Counted from the stretch's first letter, positions 18,233-27,515 are shown. The stretch: 39,536 bases of DNA from Helicobacter sp. (GCF_022511165.1 NZ_JAFLSB010000014.1:1-39536), one strand, 5' to 3'. Program-made: numbers and translations. Notes: generated from the letters alone by a model not told the origin.

Positions 18233-18531
18233 AAAGTCCAACACTCATTTACATTAAAACAATCACTTATCTTTAAATCTCAATCAAACTTGAAACTCCC
18301 TACTATAAAGACTTATTCTAGGTTTGAAATTTTTTAAGCAAGATTCTAACAAAAGTGAGCAAAACTCCTTTTAAACAAATACTCTAGTGCCTACTTACTC
18401 TCTTAAATAGTGAGAGGATAGTTTTATGTGCCATACTTTCATCAGCAAAGTTGTGAAAATTGCACTCATTAACTCTTAGCGAGGTGCCATCACTTCTTAT
18501 CTTACTCATAAGTTAAAACTTCTCGTATCTC

Positions 18532-19971
18532 TCAATCCACCCTAAAATGTGCGCCTTTACTCTCAACGCGTGCAATGGCAGATTCTACAATTTTACGCGC
18601 CACAAGCAATCGCAAACGCAGCATACGCCCGATATTTGATTCAAGCATTACTTCAATCCCGCCCAACGCAGAATCTAGCCCACTTTTTGAGCGAATAATC
18701 CCCACTTTATCCCACATAATCTCACGCAATACATTCTTAAGCTTCACATCACCTTCTCGCTCAAGTATCTCTTCACACAGCGGAAAATGTGCAACACGTG
18801 TATGTGTAGGATTTTCTACAATATGTTGAGCCACTCTTGCACCAAAGACAAGTCCCTCTAAGAGAGAATTAGATGCCAAGCGATTGCCCCCGTGCAGCCC
18901 ATTACACGCGCATTCTCCAACTGCATAAAGATTACTCATTCCCTTTACAAGCCCATTTATATCTACTGCAATCCCTCCCATTGAGTAATGAAAAGCCGGT
19001 GAAATAGGAATAAGCTCATTAGGAATATCCAAAAAAGTACTTAAATCGCGGTAGATATTAGGAAAGCGATTCTTAAAACCTGCCTTATCAAAAGCACTCA
19101 CATCTAAAAACACTTCTTTTTTATTTTTCAAACGATAATCCATAATCCCACGCGCCACAATATCGCGTGAAGCAAGCTCACCTCGCTCATCATAGGTAAA
19201 TAAAAAACGTTTGCCACTCTCATCAACAATCACACCCCCCTCTCCACGCACTGCTTCGGAGATGAGATATTTTCGTGCTTGAGGATTGCGCACATAAGCA
19301 GTAGGGTGAAATTGGAGCATTTCCATATCCTGCAAGGCAAGATGATGCTCTAAAATAATGCCGTGCATATCGCTACTAATTGTATAAGCATTGGTGTGGT
19401 ATTTAAATAATCCCCCTACGCCCCCACTTGCAATCACAATATGGTGCGCATAGAGATTATGTGTGCCAAGTTTTGTTCGCACACATACACCATAGCATTT
19501 ATCCTCCTCGATGAGCAAATCCACCACCTCTGCATTTTTCCACAATGTCGCGCGAAGCCTACCGATAAGGTGAGTGTGGAGATTCCGCCCGGTTGCATCG
19601 CCTCCTGAATGCACAATACGCGCCTTACTATGCCCACCTTCTTGCGCATAAAGCAATGCACCATTCTCATCTCTATCAAGCAAAAATCCACTTTCTATAA
19701 GCTCATCAAGCACCTTTGGGCTTGTGCTTGTGAGCATTTCTACACATTGTGCATTATTCAAATTTGCACCGGCTAAAAGTGTATCCTGCGCGTGTAAAAA
19801 CACATCGCTCTCATCTCTTGCTATACTAATGCCACCCTGCGCATAAAAGGTATTGCATTCCCACGGCTGTGATTTACACACAATAAGCACATTCAAATGA
19901 GGGGGTAAAGAGGCAGCACAATAAAGCCCTGCCACACCTGCACCAATAATAATCACATCATATTGTCCCAT
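18532..19971 (-). CDS. nadB: L-aspartate oxidase (quinolinate synthase B)
   Basis: NadB oxidises L-aspartate to iminoaspartate with FAD, the first step of de novo NAD synthesis; NadA then condenses it to quinolinate. The 479-residue protein has the FAD motif IIGAGVAGLYCAAS, HSGGDATGRNLHTHLIG, MEMLQFHPTAY, the catalytic DERGELASRDIVARGI, and HYSMGGIAVDINGLV with GECACNGLHGGNRLASNSLLE (split here as two motifs) characteristic of succinate-dehydrogenase-like flavoproteins. It lacks the long C-terminus of some homologues but is near usual length. Its ribosome site overlaps the stop of the small upstream lipoprotein gene (2-bp gap), so the two are translationally coupled. nadA and nadC are not in the window. 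Confidence 0.95.
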   Translation of the reverse strand: MGQYDVIIIGAGVAGLYCAASLPPHLNVLIVCKSQPWECNTFYAQGGISIARDESDVFLHAQDTLLAGANLNNAQCVEMLTSTSPKVLDELIESGFLLDRDENGALLYAQEGGHSKARIVHSGGDATGRNLHTHLIGRLRATLWKNAEVVDLLIEEDKCYGVCVRTKLGTHNLYAHHIVIASGGVGGLFKYHTNAYTISSDMHGIILEHHLALQDMEMLQFHPTAYVRNPQARKYLISEAVRGEGGVIVDESGKRFLFTYDERGELASRDIVARGIMDYRLKNKKEVFLDVSAFDKAGFKNRFPNIYRDLSTFLDIPNELIPISPAFHYSMGGIAVDINGLVKGMSNLYAVGECACNGLHGGNRLASNSLLEGLVFGARVAQHIVENPTHTRVAHFPLCEEILEREGDVKLKNVLREIMWDKVGIIRSKSGLDSALGGIEVMLESNIGRMLRLRLLVARKIVESAIARVESKGAHFRVD

Positions 19972-19973
19972 TT

Positions 19974-20198
19974 TTACTCCTCATCTTCTTGAAAGTCCGA
20001 TGAAGACTTAGTATCTATGCCTTGAAAAAATATATTTTGCTTTTTTACCTCTTGTTTATTCTCTTGCTTAGGAGCTTCTTTATTTGTTTCTTGGGTATAA
20101 AATGGTTTTGTTTGATAGCCACAACCCATACTCATCACAATAAAAATAAATGCCAAATATGCTAAAATCACCCTATGAAAACAACAACTATGGCTCAT
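19974..20198 (-). CDS. Small lipoprotein (LptM-like pattern), upstream of nadB
   Basis: A 74-residue protein. I chose the ATG at 20198 because GGAGAA lies just upstream and a lipoprotein signal peptide follows directly; a longer frame from 20402 would be antisense to the neighbouring gene and lacks support. The N-terminus has a hydrophobic stretch (residues 10-24) and Cys26 in VMSMGCGYQTKPFY, a slightly atypical lipobox. The GCGYQTKPFY segment resembles the GCGxKGPLYxP start of the small LptM/YifL lipoproteins that assist LPS-transporter LptD maturation; this is a pattern match only. The rest is a Glu/Lys/Gln-rich tail, probably disordered. It overlaps the divergent DUF721-like gene by 24 bp at their 5' ends. 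Confidence 0.7.
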   Translation of the reverse strand: MSHSCCFHRVILAYLAFIFIVMSMGCGYQTKPFYTQETNKEAPKQENKQEVKKQNIFFQGIDTKSSSDFQEDEE

Positions 20199-20645
20199 AT
20201 ATTCTCCAATATTAGGAAAGATTTCCCTTCTCTTGCTCTCAAAATGCAACAACAAAATGACCTTTTGCGCTTTAAAAATACCTTTCTTACGCCACTTGAG
20301 AGAGAGCAGATTCTCTTTATTATCCCTAAAAATAACCAACTCCTCTTTGCATTTAAACATAAAGCGCTGTGCGTAGAATTTAACCATTATAAGCATAAAC
20401 ACATAATAGAGAGTTTAAAGAGCCACAAAGAGCTTTTTCCTACACTTAAACATATCCAAAAAATACACGCCTATGTGCCAAGCCATATTCTTGCTCCCCC
20501 TCCCCCACCAAAACCACCTGTGAGATTCTATGAGCATTCTAATGGAGAGTTTATCAACTATGCCACAAATAAAAGCATTTATGAAAAATTTGAATCTTTA
20601 CGCCTAAGCATCAAGCGCCAATGGGAAGCCCAAAATGCCACATAA
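20175..20645 (+). CDS. Small DUF721/DciA-like protein upstream of uvrC
   Basis: A 156-residue protein, charged, with no signal peptide. Residues about 25-95 have an alternating pattern (ILFIIPKNNQLLFAFKHKAL followed by VEFNHYKHKHIIESLK) that resembles the DUF721/DciA fold, seen in proteins that help load replicative helicase or of unknown role. The central part holds a proline run (LAPPPPPKPP) and the end is charged. The identification is tentative. Two in-frame ATGs, 20175 and 20190, are possible and neither has a clear ribosome site; Met25 is another option. The gene overlaps uvrC by 11 bp and the divergent lipoprotein gene by up to 24 bp, so its promoter must lie inside that gene. Confidence 0.6.
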   Translation: MKTTTMAHIFSNIRKDFPSLALKMQQQNDLLRFKNTFLTPLEREQILFIIPKNNQLLFAFKHKALCVEFNHYKHKHIIESLKSHKELFPTLKHIQKIHAYVPSHILAPPPPPKPPVRFYEHSNGEFINYATNKSIYEKFESLRLSIKRQWEAQNAT

Positions 20646-22479
20646 TACCGCAACACACAATCCTCATTTACTTTTTACACTCACACATTTGCCTACACAA
20701 TCAGGCATTTATGAATATTTTGATAGCGAGGGGAATCTTCTTTATGTGGGCAAAGCAAAAAATCTCAAAAATCGTATTAAAAGCTATTTTAGTATCCACA
20801 ATGAGATGATTGCGCCAAAGCCAAACCTTAGCCCTCGAATCACCCTTATGGTATCCCAAATTGCACAGATTCAAACACTTTTAACAGATAATGAGCAAGA
20901 TGCGCTTATCCTTGAAAACTCACTCATTAAAAGCCTAAAGCCCAAATACAATATTCTCTTGCGTGATGATAAAACCTATCCTTATATCTATATTGATAAA
21001 TCCCTGCCATTTCCGCGATTTGAAATCACGCGTGCTGTGCTTAAATCACCTCAAGTTCAGTATTTTGGACCCTTTGTCAATGGAGCAAGAGAATTACTTG
21101 AATCCCTTTATGATGTACTTCCACTTGTGCAAAAAAAATCTTGTGTTAAGGGTAAAAAAGCGTGTTTATTTTTTGAGATTAAAAAATGTCTCGCACCCTG
21201 TGAAGGTAAAGTCTCCATACAAGAATACACCGCACTTATTGAACAGGGCATTGCAATGCTAGAAAACAAAAAAGAGCTTATACAGATTTTAGAGCATAAA
21301 ATGCACGCCCTCTCTGAATCTTTGCAATTTGAAGAAGCCGCCAAAATACGCGATAAAATCCATAAAATTGCGCAAATGAAAAATCAATCTGTTATTGATA
21401 TGCGAAGCGGGGATTATGATGCTTTTGTCCTTGCGCAAGACTCACAAGAACGCACACATATTTTAATGAGTCTTTTTATACGCAATGGACGCATTGTTTC
21501 AAGTGATTTCTCAATTCTCCACCAAGATATACAAGAAGATAATCTGCCCGAGCTTTACACACAAGCCCTTCTTAACACCTACAAAAGTGCAATGCCCCTA
21601 ATGCCTAAAGAGATTCTAATACCACATTTTGACTTCGCAGATTTACCCTCTTTGCAATCCCTCTTGCAGAGCCAAACACAAAGCAATGTCAAAATTATCC
21701 AACCACAAAAAGGGAAGAAAAAAGATGTGCTTTTGCTTGGGCTTAAAAATGCCCTTGAGATATTACGATTGCATAAGCAAGAAAATAATGAAGAGTGGGT
21801 GCTTCTTGCCTTGCAAAATTTATGCACCCTCAAACATACACCTTATAGAATCGAAGTTTTTGATACCTCTCATCATAGCGGGGCGCATAATGTAGGTGGT
21901 ATGATTGTATATGAAAATCATCGCTTCTGCCCTACACAATACCGCCGATACGAGCTTAGCGGAAGTGATGAATATACACAAATGCGGGAAATGCTTGAGC
22001 GCAGGGCGCATAAATTTGAATCTAACCCCCCGCCTGATTTATGGCTACTTGATGGTGGAGTGGCACAGATTCACATTGCAGAGGAGATTCTTCAAAGTGT
22101 AGGGGCAAATGTCGATGTAATGGCAATTGCAAAAATGAAGCACAATGCCAAAGCCTACCGCGCAAAAGGCAACGCGCTTGATATATTGCGCACCAAAGAT
22201 GCGGAATTTAAACTAAAAACAAATGACAAAAGACTACAATTATGTCAAAAGCTACGCGATGAGGCGCACCGATATGCTATTAGCTATCATCGACACAAAA
22301 AGACAAAACAGACTAATAAGGCACACATTATGGATAATCAATACAGCAAGGCACAAATCAAGCGGCTTTTAGAATATTTTGGCACTTTTAATAATCTCCA
22401 ACAAGCCTCGCAAGAACAAATTAATGATGTATTGAAAAAACATATCAAAAAAGAAATTCCGCATAGAGAATCCCTATGA
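20635..22479 (+). CDS. uvrC: Excinuclease ABC subunit C
   Basis: UvrC makes the dual incisions around bulky DNA lesions in UvrABC nucleotide excision repair. The 614-residue protein has the GIY-YIG nuclease (SGIYEYFDSEGNLLYVGKAK, residues about 25-45, 3' incision), the UvrB-interaction UVR motif LQFEEAAKIRDKI (near 225), the RNase H-like domain for 5' incision (IEVFDTSHHSGAHNVGG and RYELSGSDEYTQMREML), and C-terminal helix-hairpin-helix sequence (RLLEYFGTFNNLQQASQE). It starts within the 3' end of the DUF721-like gene and its stop overlaps the next ATG by 4 bp (ATGA), so it belongs to a coupled cluster. Confidence 0.97.
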   Translation: MPHNTATHNPHLLFTLTHLPTQSGIYEYFDSEGNLLYVGKAKNLKNRIKSYFSIHNEMIAPKPNLSPRITLMVSQIAQIQTLLTDNEQDALILENSLIKSLKPKYNILLRDDKTYPYIYIDKSLPFPRFEITRAVLKSPQVQYFGPFVNGARELLESLYDVLPLVQKKSCVKGKKACLFFEIKKCLAPCEGKVSIQEYTALIEQGIAMLENKKELIQILEHKMHALSESLQFEEAAKIRDKIHKIAQMKNQSVIDMRSGDYDAFVLAQDSQERTHILMSLFIRNGRIVSSDFSILHQDIQEDNLPELYTQALLNTYKSAMPLMPKEILIPHFDFADLPSLQSLLQSQTQSNVKIIQPQKGKKKDVLLLGLKNALEILRLHKQENNEEWVLLALQNLCTLKHTPYRIEVFDTSHHSGAHNVGGMIVYENHRFCPTQYRRYELSGSDEYTQMREMLERRAHKFESNPPPDLWLLDGGVAQIHIAEEILQSVGANVDVMAIAKMKHNAKAYRAKGNALDILRTKDAEFKLKTNDKRLQLCQKLRDEAHRYAISYHRHKKTKQTNKAHIMDNQYSKAQIKRLLEYFGTFNNLQQASQEQINDVLKKHIKKEIPHRESL

Positions 22480-23933
22480 ATGCCTCTTTATATGATAAAA
22501 CCTTGCAGATTCTAAAAGAATCTTTTACTCAACACCAATCATTTATAGAAGCAAAGGAGCAAAGCGAGAGGGCATTGCTTATACTTTTGCAAGAAAATCC
22601 AAGCACAGAAAATGAGATTCGCCTTGCTATTTTGCATTTTTATGATCAATGTGGCTTGGGCTGCTTTGTGCATTATGATAAAAATCAACTGCATATCATT
22701 GTGCGTATCAAAAATAAAGAGCATAATATTTATGTGCAAAAAATCTGCAACTTTTTGAAAGAACATAAGAGTGTGCTTTATGAAAAAGAGCCCTCAAAAG
22801 CGGATTTTGATGAGATTTTTAGCTTTATCGATTCTACGCTTAAGATTCAAAATCAAGGCACAAAAAGAGATTTAATAAAAAGTGCTTTGAGGATTGTATT
22901 TGGCATACAGCCGCGCGATGCGCTCTTTTTCAAAGATGGAAATGTTACACTTAAAAAATTTGATTATGAAATCGTGCAAATCAATCAAGAGATTCGCGAC
23001 ATCAGCGACAAAAGCCATCTCAATAACTTAAGTAGCGAAAATAGAAAAATGATTGATAAAGCACTTAGTGGGACAAATATCCAATCACTAATTGTACAAA
23101 ATACCTTACAAATTTTACAGCACGATATTCATCTTACACATATTGATAATATTCATTTCAACCAACAATTTTCTTTTTTTGCCATACAAAAATTACGCAT
23201 CTTTCTTGAATCTTTACCCCTCAAGCAGATTGATTCTGTATCAAAAACGATATATTGTATGGCTTTGGTGCAAAAACATATGTGGGTAATGTTTGAGGTA
23301 GTAGCAAAGGAGCTTTTAGAATTATGCGCAAGGGATAATGCAAATGCCATTGCTTTTATTGGGTTTTATAATGGTGGCTCGATTGCGCTAGGTGGAAGAA
23401 CCTATACAAAACCCCTTATTACTGATAAAAATGGCAACCCTTGGACTTTGCATCAAGTGCAAGAGACTTTGCATCATAAAATCAGTGTAGAATATGATAT
23501 ACAACATACACAAGAGCAAATCCATAGCCTTGAGGAGCGCATTCACAGCATTGCAAATAGCATTGCGCAAGATGAACTCACACTCAAAATCAACACATCA
23601 AAGGTAGATTTATGCAATGAGAATCTAGAATCAAAAAACAAAAAATTGCGTTTGCTCGTAGATGAGAGGGTTTCAAAAGATGAAATCAATACCTTAAGCA
23701 CAGAGATTAATGCCATCATACTTGAGAAATCACGCGCATTAACGACAATAGAAGAAACACAAAAACATATCACAACTTTAGAGGAAGAGCATATTAACCT
23801 TTTATCATTACAAGAGAAGCTGCAAGGGCAAGTAAGCTATGCCCTCAAAAATAATAAAGAACAATTTTTGCAATATGATTTACTTTTGCGCGCCTTAGCC
23901 GATGCTATCGCCAATGGAAAAGAGCTTATGTAA
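22476..23933 (+). CDS. Unrecognised coiled-coil protein co-operonic with a two-component system
   Basis: A 485-residue soluble protein with no signal peptide or membrane segment; I do not recognise its family. The N-terminal two thirds (about 1-320) are mixed helix/strand with motifs such as FYNGGSIALGGRTYTKP near residue 300 and DKNGNPWTLHQVQ near 320. Residues about 335-460 form a long heptad-type coiled coil rich in Glu, Lys, Ile and Leu (for example TLEEEHINLLSLQEKL). It starts in the uvrC stop (4-bp overlap) and its stop overlaps the histidine kinase ATG by one base (TAATG), so it is almost certainly co-translated with the sensor kinase. That context suggests a partner, input or output protein of the two-component system; this is inference. 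Confidence 0.75.
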   Translation: MNASLYDKTLQILKESFTQHQSFIEAKEQSERALLILLQENPSTENEIRLAILHFYDQCGLGCFVHYDKNQLHIIVRIKNKEHNIYVQKICNFLKEHKSVLYEKEPSKADFDEIFSFIDSTLKIQNQGTKRDLIKSALRIVFGIQPRDALFFKDGNVTLKKFDYEIVQINQEIRDISDKSHLNNLSSENRKMIDKALSGTNIQSLIVQNTLQILQHDIHLTHIDNIHFNQQFSFFAIQKLRIFLESLPLKQIDSVSKTIYCMALVQKHMWVMFEVVAKELLELCARDNANAIAFIGFYNGGSIALGGRTYTKPLITDKNGNPWTLHQVQETLHHKISVEYDIQHTQEQIHSLEERIHSIANSIAQDELTLKINTSKVDLCNENLESKNKKLRLLVDERVSKDEINTLSTEINAIILEKSRALTTIEETQKHITTLEEEHINLLSLQEKLQGQVSYALKNNKEQFLQYDLLLRALADAIANGKELM

Positions 23934-25390
23934 TGAATAAAGCATTTTCATTTGTCAATACAATCTCCTTTCGAACCAAAACTAGAATCCTGATGTGTAT
24001 TATTATTGTGGGGTTGGGGTTTGTGGCAGGTTTGGGATTATTTGCACTCACAGAATTAAAAGATGAGTTTGAAAAAAACTCTATCCATAGTCGCAATATC
24101 CATATGCTTATACCCCTTATCGAAAATGATACACAAAATCAGCATAACTTCACGCAATTACTTCAAATATGGGAACAATACAAACTCCTCAATGCAAATA
24201 AGAATTCAGATTCTCTAACAACACATCTACGCAAAAGATATACAAAAACTTTTATGCCCAATGAATACAAAACACTTCAAGATATTTTATACAGAGAACG
24301 TATGCTTAAAGAATCAATTGATAAAGCCTTTGCGCTCAATGATACACTTATTCTCTCATCTTTGCTCAAAAGAGAAGTGGCACTCTCTTTTCATATTGTC
24401 TTTACTAATAAAAAAATCACAGATGCCCTATATAGCTTTACTTTTATATTTTTGATATTTTTTATGTTTGTTGTGATTGCAACTATCATTGCCCTTGCTT
24501 TCTTAATCCATCGCTCTATCAATACACATCATCTTCTTTTAAAAGAACTCGTAGATTCTAAAACAAAAGAACTTCAAATTCTTAATGCTAACCTAGAAAA
24601 ATCTATCCAATACGAGGTTGAGCAAAATCGCAAAAAAGATATGATTATGTATAGCCAAGCAAGACTCGCCTCTATGGGGGAAATGATACAAAATATTGCG
24701 CACCAATGGCGACAACCGCTCAATTCGCTCACATTACTCATACAAAGCTTTAAAAGCAAAGCCTTGCAAAACAAACTCGATAATGAATTTGTATTGCAAC
24801 AAACACAATATGGTATGAAAATCGCCACAGAAATGTCAAATACGATTGAGAATTTTCGTAATTTTTTTCACCCAAAAACAGATATAGAATCTTTTACATT
24901 TGCCACAAGTATTGAAGATTCTATTGAGCTTTTAAAAGAACATTTAAAAGAGAATAATATTCACATTGATGTGTGTATTAAAAAAGAGAATTTAAGCATT
25001 GAAGGCTATCAAAATTCCTTTGTGCAGGTAATTTTAATCCTTATTAATAATGCTATTGATGCACTCAAATCCAAAGCTCAAAGTGAAGAAGGCTTTACAG
25101 ATTTGAATATAGAAATTTTATTAGATAAAATAGGGTATAATGTCGTGCTTTGTGTAAGAGACAATGGGGGTGGAATTACCCTAGAAGATCAATCAAAGGT
25201 ATTTGAACCCTATTTTACAACCAAACATAAGTCAGTAGGCACGGGCATTGGTTTGTATATGGCAAAGCAAATCATTGAGCGACATTTTAATGGCACTATC
25301 AATGTATCAAATACACAATGGGGAGAATCATATTTTGGAGCAGAATTTATCATCAATATACCAACCCAAGGGAGAAGTAATGAATCTTGA
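23933..25390 (+). CDS. Membrane sensor histidine kinase
   Basis: The 485-residue protein has two transmembrane segments (about 18-40 and 168-192) flanking a periplasmic sensor region of about 125 residues, mostly helical, of unknown ligand. No clear HAMP domain follows; instead a coiled helix (about 200-245) leads to the dimerisation box MIQNIAHQWRQPLNSL with the phosphorylated His257. The ATPase domain shows the N box INNAIDAL (Asn372), G1 RDNGGGI, the F box VFEPYFTTK and G2 GTGIGLYMAKQI. The HQWRQPLN form of the H box is typical of many epsilonproteobacterial sensor kinases. It overlaps the response regulator gene by 11 bp, its obvious cognate partner. Signal unknown. Confidence 0.93.
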   Translation: MNKAFSFVNTISFRTKTRILMCIIIVGLGFVAGLGLFALTELKDEFEKNSIHSRNIHMLIPLIENDTQNQHNFTQLLQIWEQYKLLNANKNSDSLTTHLRKRYTKTFMPNEYKTLQDILYRERMLKESIDKAFALNDTLILSSLLKREVALSFHIVFTNKKITDALYSFTFIFLIFFMFVVIATIIALAFLIHRSINTHHLLLKELVDSKTKELQILNANLEKSIQYEVEQNRKKDMIMYSQARLASMGEMIQNIAHQWRQPLNSLTLLIQSFKSKALQNKLDNEFVLQQTQYGMKIATEMSNTIENFRNFFHPKTDIESFTFATSIEDSIELLKEHLKENNIHIDVCIKKENLSIEGYQNSFVQVILILINNAIDALKSKAQSEEGFTDLNIEILLDKIGYNVVLCVRDNGGGITLEDQSKVFEPYFTTKHKSVGTGIGLYMAKQIIERHFNGTINVSNTQWGESYFGAEFIINIPTQGRSNES

Positions 25391-26054
25391 TGTGTTAAAC
25401 AATCTCACTATTTTATATGCTGAAGATGATATTGACACAGCAAATCTCACAGCTATGGTGCTTGAAGATTATGTAGGGCGTATGCTTGTAGCAAAAAATG
25501 GACAAGAAGCACTTGCGCTTTTTAGACTCCATAAAGTTGATTTGATTCTTACAGATATTCTTATGCCTAAAATGAATGGCATTGAACTTATTAATACTAT
25601 ACGCAATTCAAGCATAAACCCCGATGTCCCTGTGGTAATTACGACTGCACATACTGAAACAAAATATCTCCTTGATGCCATTAGACTACACGTAAATGGC
25701 TACATTTTAAAACCTATCAATATTGAGGAGCTACTCCAAGCTATTCATAAGGCTATCTTGCCCTTTTTACAAGCCAATGAGATTGCTTCAAAAAATCTCC
25801 TCATCAATGCCATTTCTACCTTTATAGGTGGCAAAAAAATTGCAATTATTCAATTTCTTTTAGAGCATTGTGATGAGGATAATATCTTTTATGGCTCTTA
25901 TGAAAATATCGTTGAACATCTCAATGTCAGCAAACCTACGATTGTAAAAACTTTTAAGCAGCTCATTGACGCAGGGGTTTTAATTAAAATTAAAAACAAA
26001 GTATATAAGATTCACCCAGATTTAGACAAAAATATAAGGAATAATGTATCCTAA
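25380..26054 (+). CDS. Response regulator with atypical winged-helix output domain
   Basis: The 224-residue protein has an N-terminal receiver domain (1-125): acidic pair AEDD near residue 15, phospho-acceptor Asp59 in LILTDILMPKMNG, Thr in VVITTAH and Lys111 in ILKPIN. The C-terminus (about 145-215) is not an OmpR- or NarL-type domain. It has a helix-turn-helix in IVEHLNVSKPTIVKTFKQL and a wing-like IKIKNKVYKIHP, resembling Crp/RepL-type winged helices. I chose the ATG at 25380 with GGGAGAA upstream and a receiver-like N-terminus; the longer frame from 25248 is out of phase inside the kinase gene. It overlaps that gene by 11 bp. Probable DNA-binding output; targets unknown. Confidence 0.9.
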   Translation: MNLDVLNNLTILYAEDDIDTANLTAMVLEDYVGRMLVAKNGQEALALFRLHKVDLILTDILMPKMNGIELINTIRNSSINPDVPVVITTAHTETKYLLDAIRLHVNGYILKPINIEELLQAIHKAILPFLQANEIASKNLLINAISTFIGGKKIAIIQFLLEHCDEDNIFYGSYENIVEHLNVSKPTIVKTFKQLIDAGVLIKIKNKVYKIHPDLDKNIRNNVS

Positions 26055-26068
26055 ATGCGCAAAGCCCC

Positions 26069-26097
26069 TTGACACACAAGGAAGTTTTCTATACAAT
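26069..26097 (+). promoter_or_regulatory. Near-consensus sigma-70-type promoter for rho
   Basis: A perfect -35 TTGACA (26069-26074), a 17-bp spacer and -10 TACAAT (26092-26097). Transcription would start near 26104, leaving a leader of about 110 bases before the rho ATG, which is long enough for autoregulation of rho. It starts 15 bp after the response-regulator stop. Confidence 0.8.
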
Positions 26098-26213
26098 CGC
26101 TCTTTTAGTTTTCTCTTTATTTAAGAAACTCCTTATGAAGCATTTTATCAATCCTATGCAGATTCTACCAAATACCTAGCTTCTTAGAATCTTGTTTCAA
26201 CTTAAGGAACCTT

Positions 26214-27506
26214 ATGGCAGACAATAAACGAACTCACACACCCGTAGAAGGCTATCAGCTAGAGGAATTGCGCGCAAAAAGCATTAAACAGCTTATTAGC
26301 ATCGCTGAAGAAGTAGGCGTAGAAAACCCAAGCGATTATCGTAGGCAGGATTTAATTTTTGAGATTCTTAAAGCGCAAGTCAATCAGGGTGGCTACATAC
26401 TTTTTTCAGGGATTTTAGAGATTACAAATGAAGGCTATGGATTCCTACGCGCACTCACTGAAAGCCTTGCCGATAGCCAAAATGATACCTATGTATCACA
26501 ATCTCAAATCCGTCGCTTTGCTCTGCGCAATGGTGATATTGTAACCGGGCAAGTGCGCCCACCAAAAGATCAAGAGCGTTATTATGCCTTGCTTCGAATC
26601 GAGGCGATTAATTATATGTCGCTTGAAGAGATTAAAAATCGCCCGCTTTTTGATAACCTCACTCCACTCTTTCCGCAGACTCAACTCAAACTCGAATACA
26701 ATCAAAGTAAGGTTACAGGACGTATGCTTGATTTATTTAGCCCTATCGGTAAAGGGCAACGTGCGCTTATTGTCGCTCCCCCACGCACAGGAAAAACAGA
26801 ATTAATGAAAGAATTAGCCCACGGCATTGCACATAATCACCCCGAAGTAGAACTTATGGTGCTTCTTGTTGATGAGCGACCAGAGGAAGTTACCGATATG
26901 GAGCGCAGTGTCAAAGGGCAAGTGTTTAGCTCAACCTTTGATATGCCCGCAACAAATCATATTCGCGTAGCTGACTTGGTTATAGAGAGTGCGAAACGAA
27001 AGGTAGAAATGGGCAAAGATGTGGTGATACTTCTTGATTCTATCACGCGCCTTGCTCGTGCGTATAATGCTGCAACGCCCTCAAGTGGCAAAGTGCTAAG
27101 TGGCGGGGTTGATGCAAATGCTCTGCATAAGCCTAAACGTTTTTTTGGTGCAGCACGAAATATCGAACAAGGCGGGAGTCTTACTATCATCGCTACCGCG
27201 CTTATTGAAACAGGCTCAAGAATGGATGAAGTCATTTTTGAAGAGTTTAAAGGCACAGGCAATAGCGAGATTGTCCTTGCGCGTAATATTGCTGACCGCA
27301 GAATCTACCCTGCTTTTGATGTACTCAAAAGTGGCACACGCAAAGATGATTTACTCCTTGGCAAAGATAATCTTACCAAGGTATGGATGCTACGCAATGT
27401 AATGCACACAATGGACGATGTCGAAGCACTCACATTTATTTATTCCAAAATGAAGCAAACGCGTGATAATGAGGAATTCCTCAACATAATGAATGCTCAA
27501 GAATAA
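26214..27506 (+). CDS. rho: Transcription termination factor Rho
   Basis: Rho is the hexameric RNA-dependent ATPase that ends transcription of untranslated RNA. The 430-residue protein has an N-terminal three-helix region (LRAKSIKQLISIAEEVGV), the cold-shock-like primary RNA-binding domain (GILEITNEGYGFLR, FALRNGDIVTGQVRPPK), the Walker A PPRTGKTELMK near residue 185, Walker B VVILLDSITRLARAYN, and the RNA-contacting Q and R loops near KVLSGGVDANALHKPKRFFG. Length is close to E. coli Rho. AAGGAA precedes the ATG. It is followed after 9 bp by murI, and has its own near-consensus promoter. Confidence 0.98.
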   Translation: MADNKRTHTPVEGYQLEELRAKSIKQLISIAEEVGVENPSDYRRQDLIFEILKAQVNQGGYILFSGILEITNEGYGFLRALTESLADSQNDTYVSQSQIRRFALRNGDIVTGQVRPPKDQERYYALLRIEAINYMSLEEIKNRPLFDNLTPLFPQTQLKLEYNQSKVTGRMLDLFSPIGKGQRALIVAPPRTGKTELMKELAHGIAHNHPEVELMVLLVDERPEEVTDMERSVKGQVFSSTFDMPATNHIRVADLVIESAKRKVEMGKDVVILLDSITRLARAYNAATPSSGKVLSGGVDANALHKPKRFFGAARNIEQGGSLTIIATALIETGSRMDEVIFEEFKGTGNSEIVLARNIADRRIYPAFDVLKSGTRKDDLLLGKDNLTKVWMLRNVMHTMDDVEALTFIYSKMKQTRDNEEFLNIMNAQE

Positions 27507-27515
27507 GGAGTATAG

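Noticed and set aside
20199..20402. 68-residue extension of the small lipoprotein
   Set aside because: It would push the lipobox far from the N-terminus and run antisense to most of the DUF721-like gene.
25248..25379. Longer start for the response regulator
   Set aside because: The added 44 residues are out of frame with the kinase and unlike a receiver N-terminus; the ATG at 25380 has a good ribosome site.
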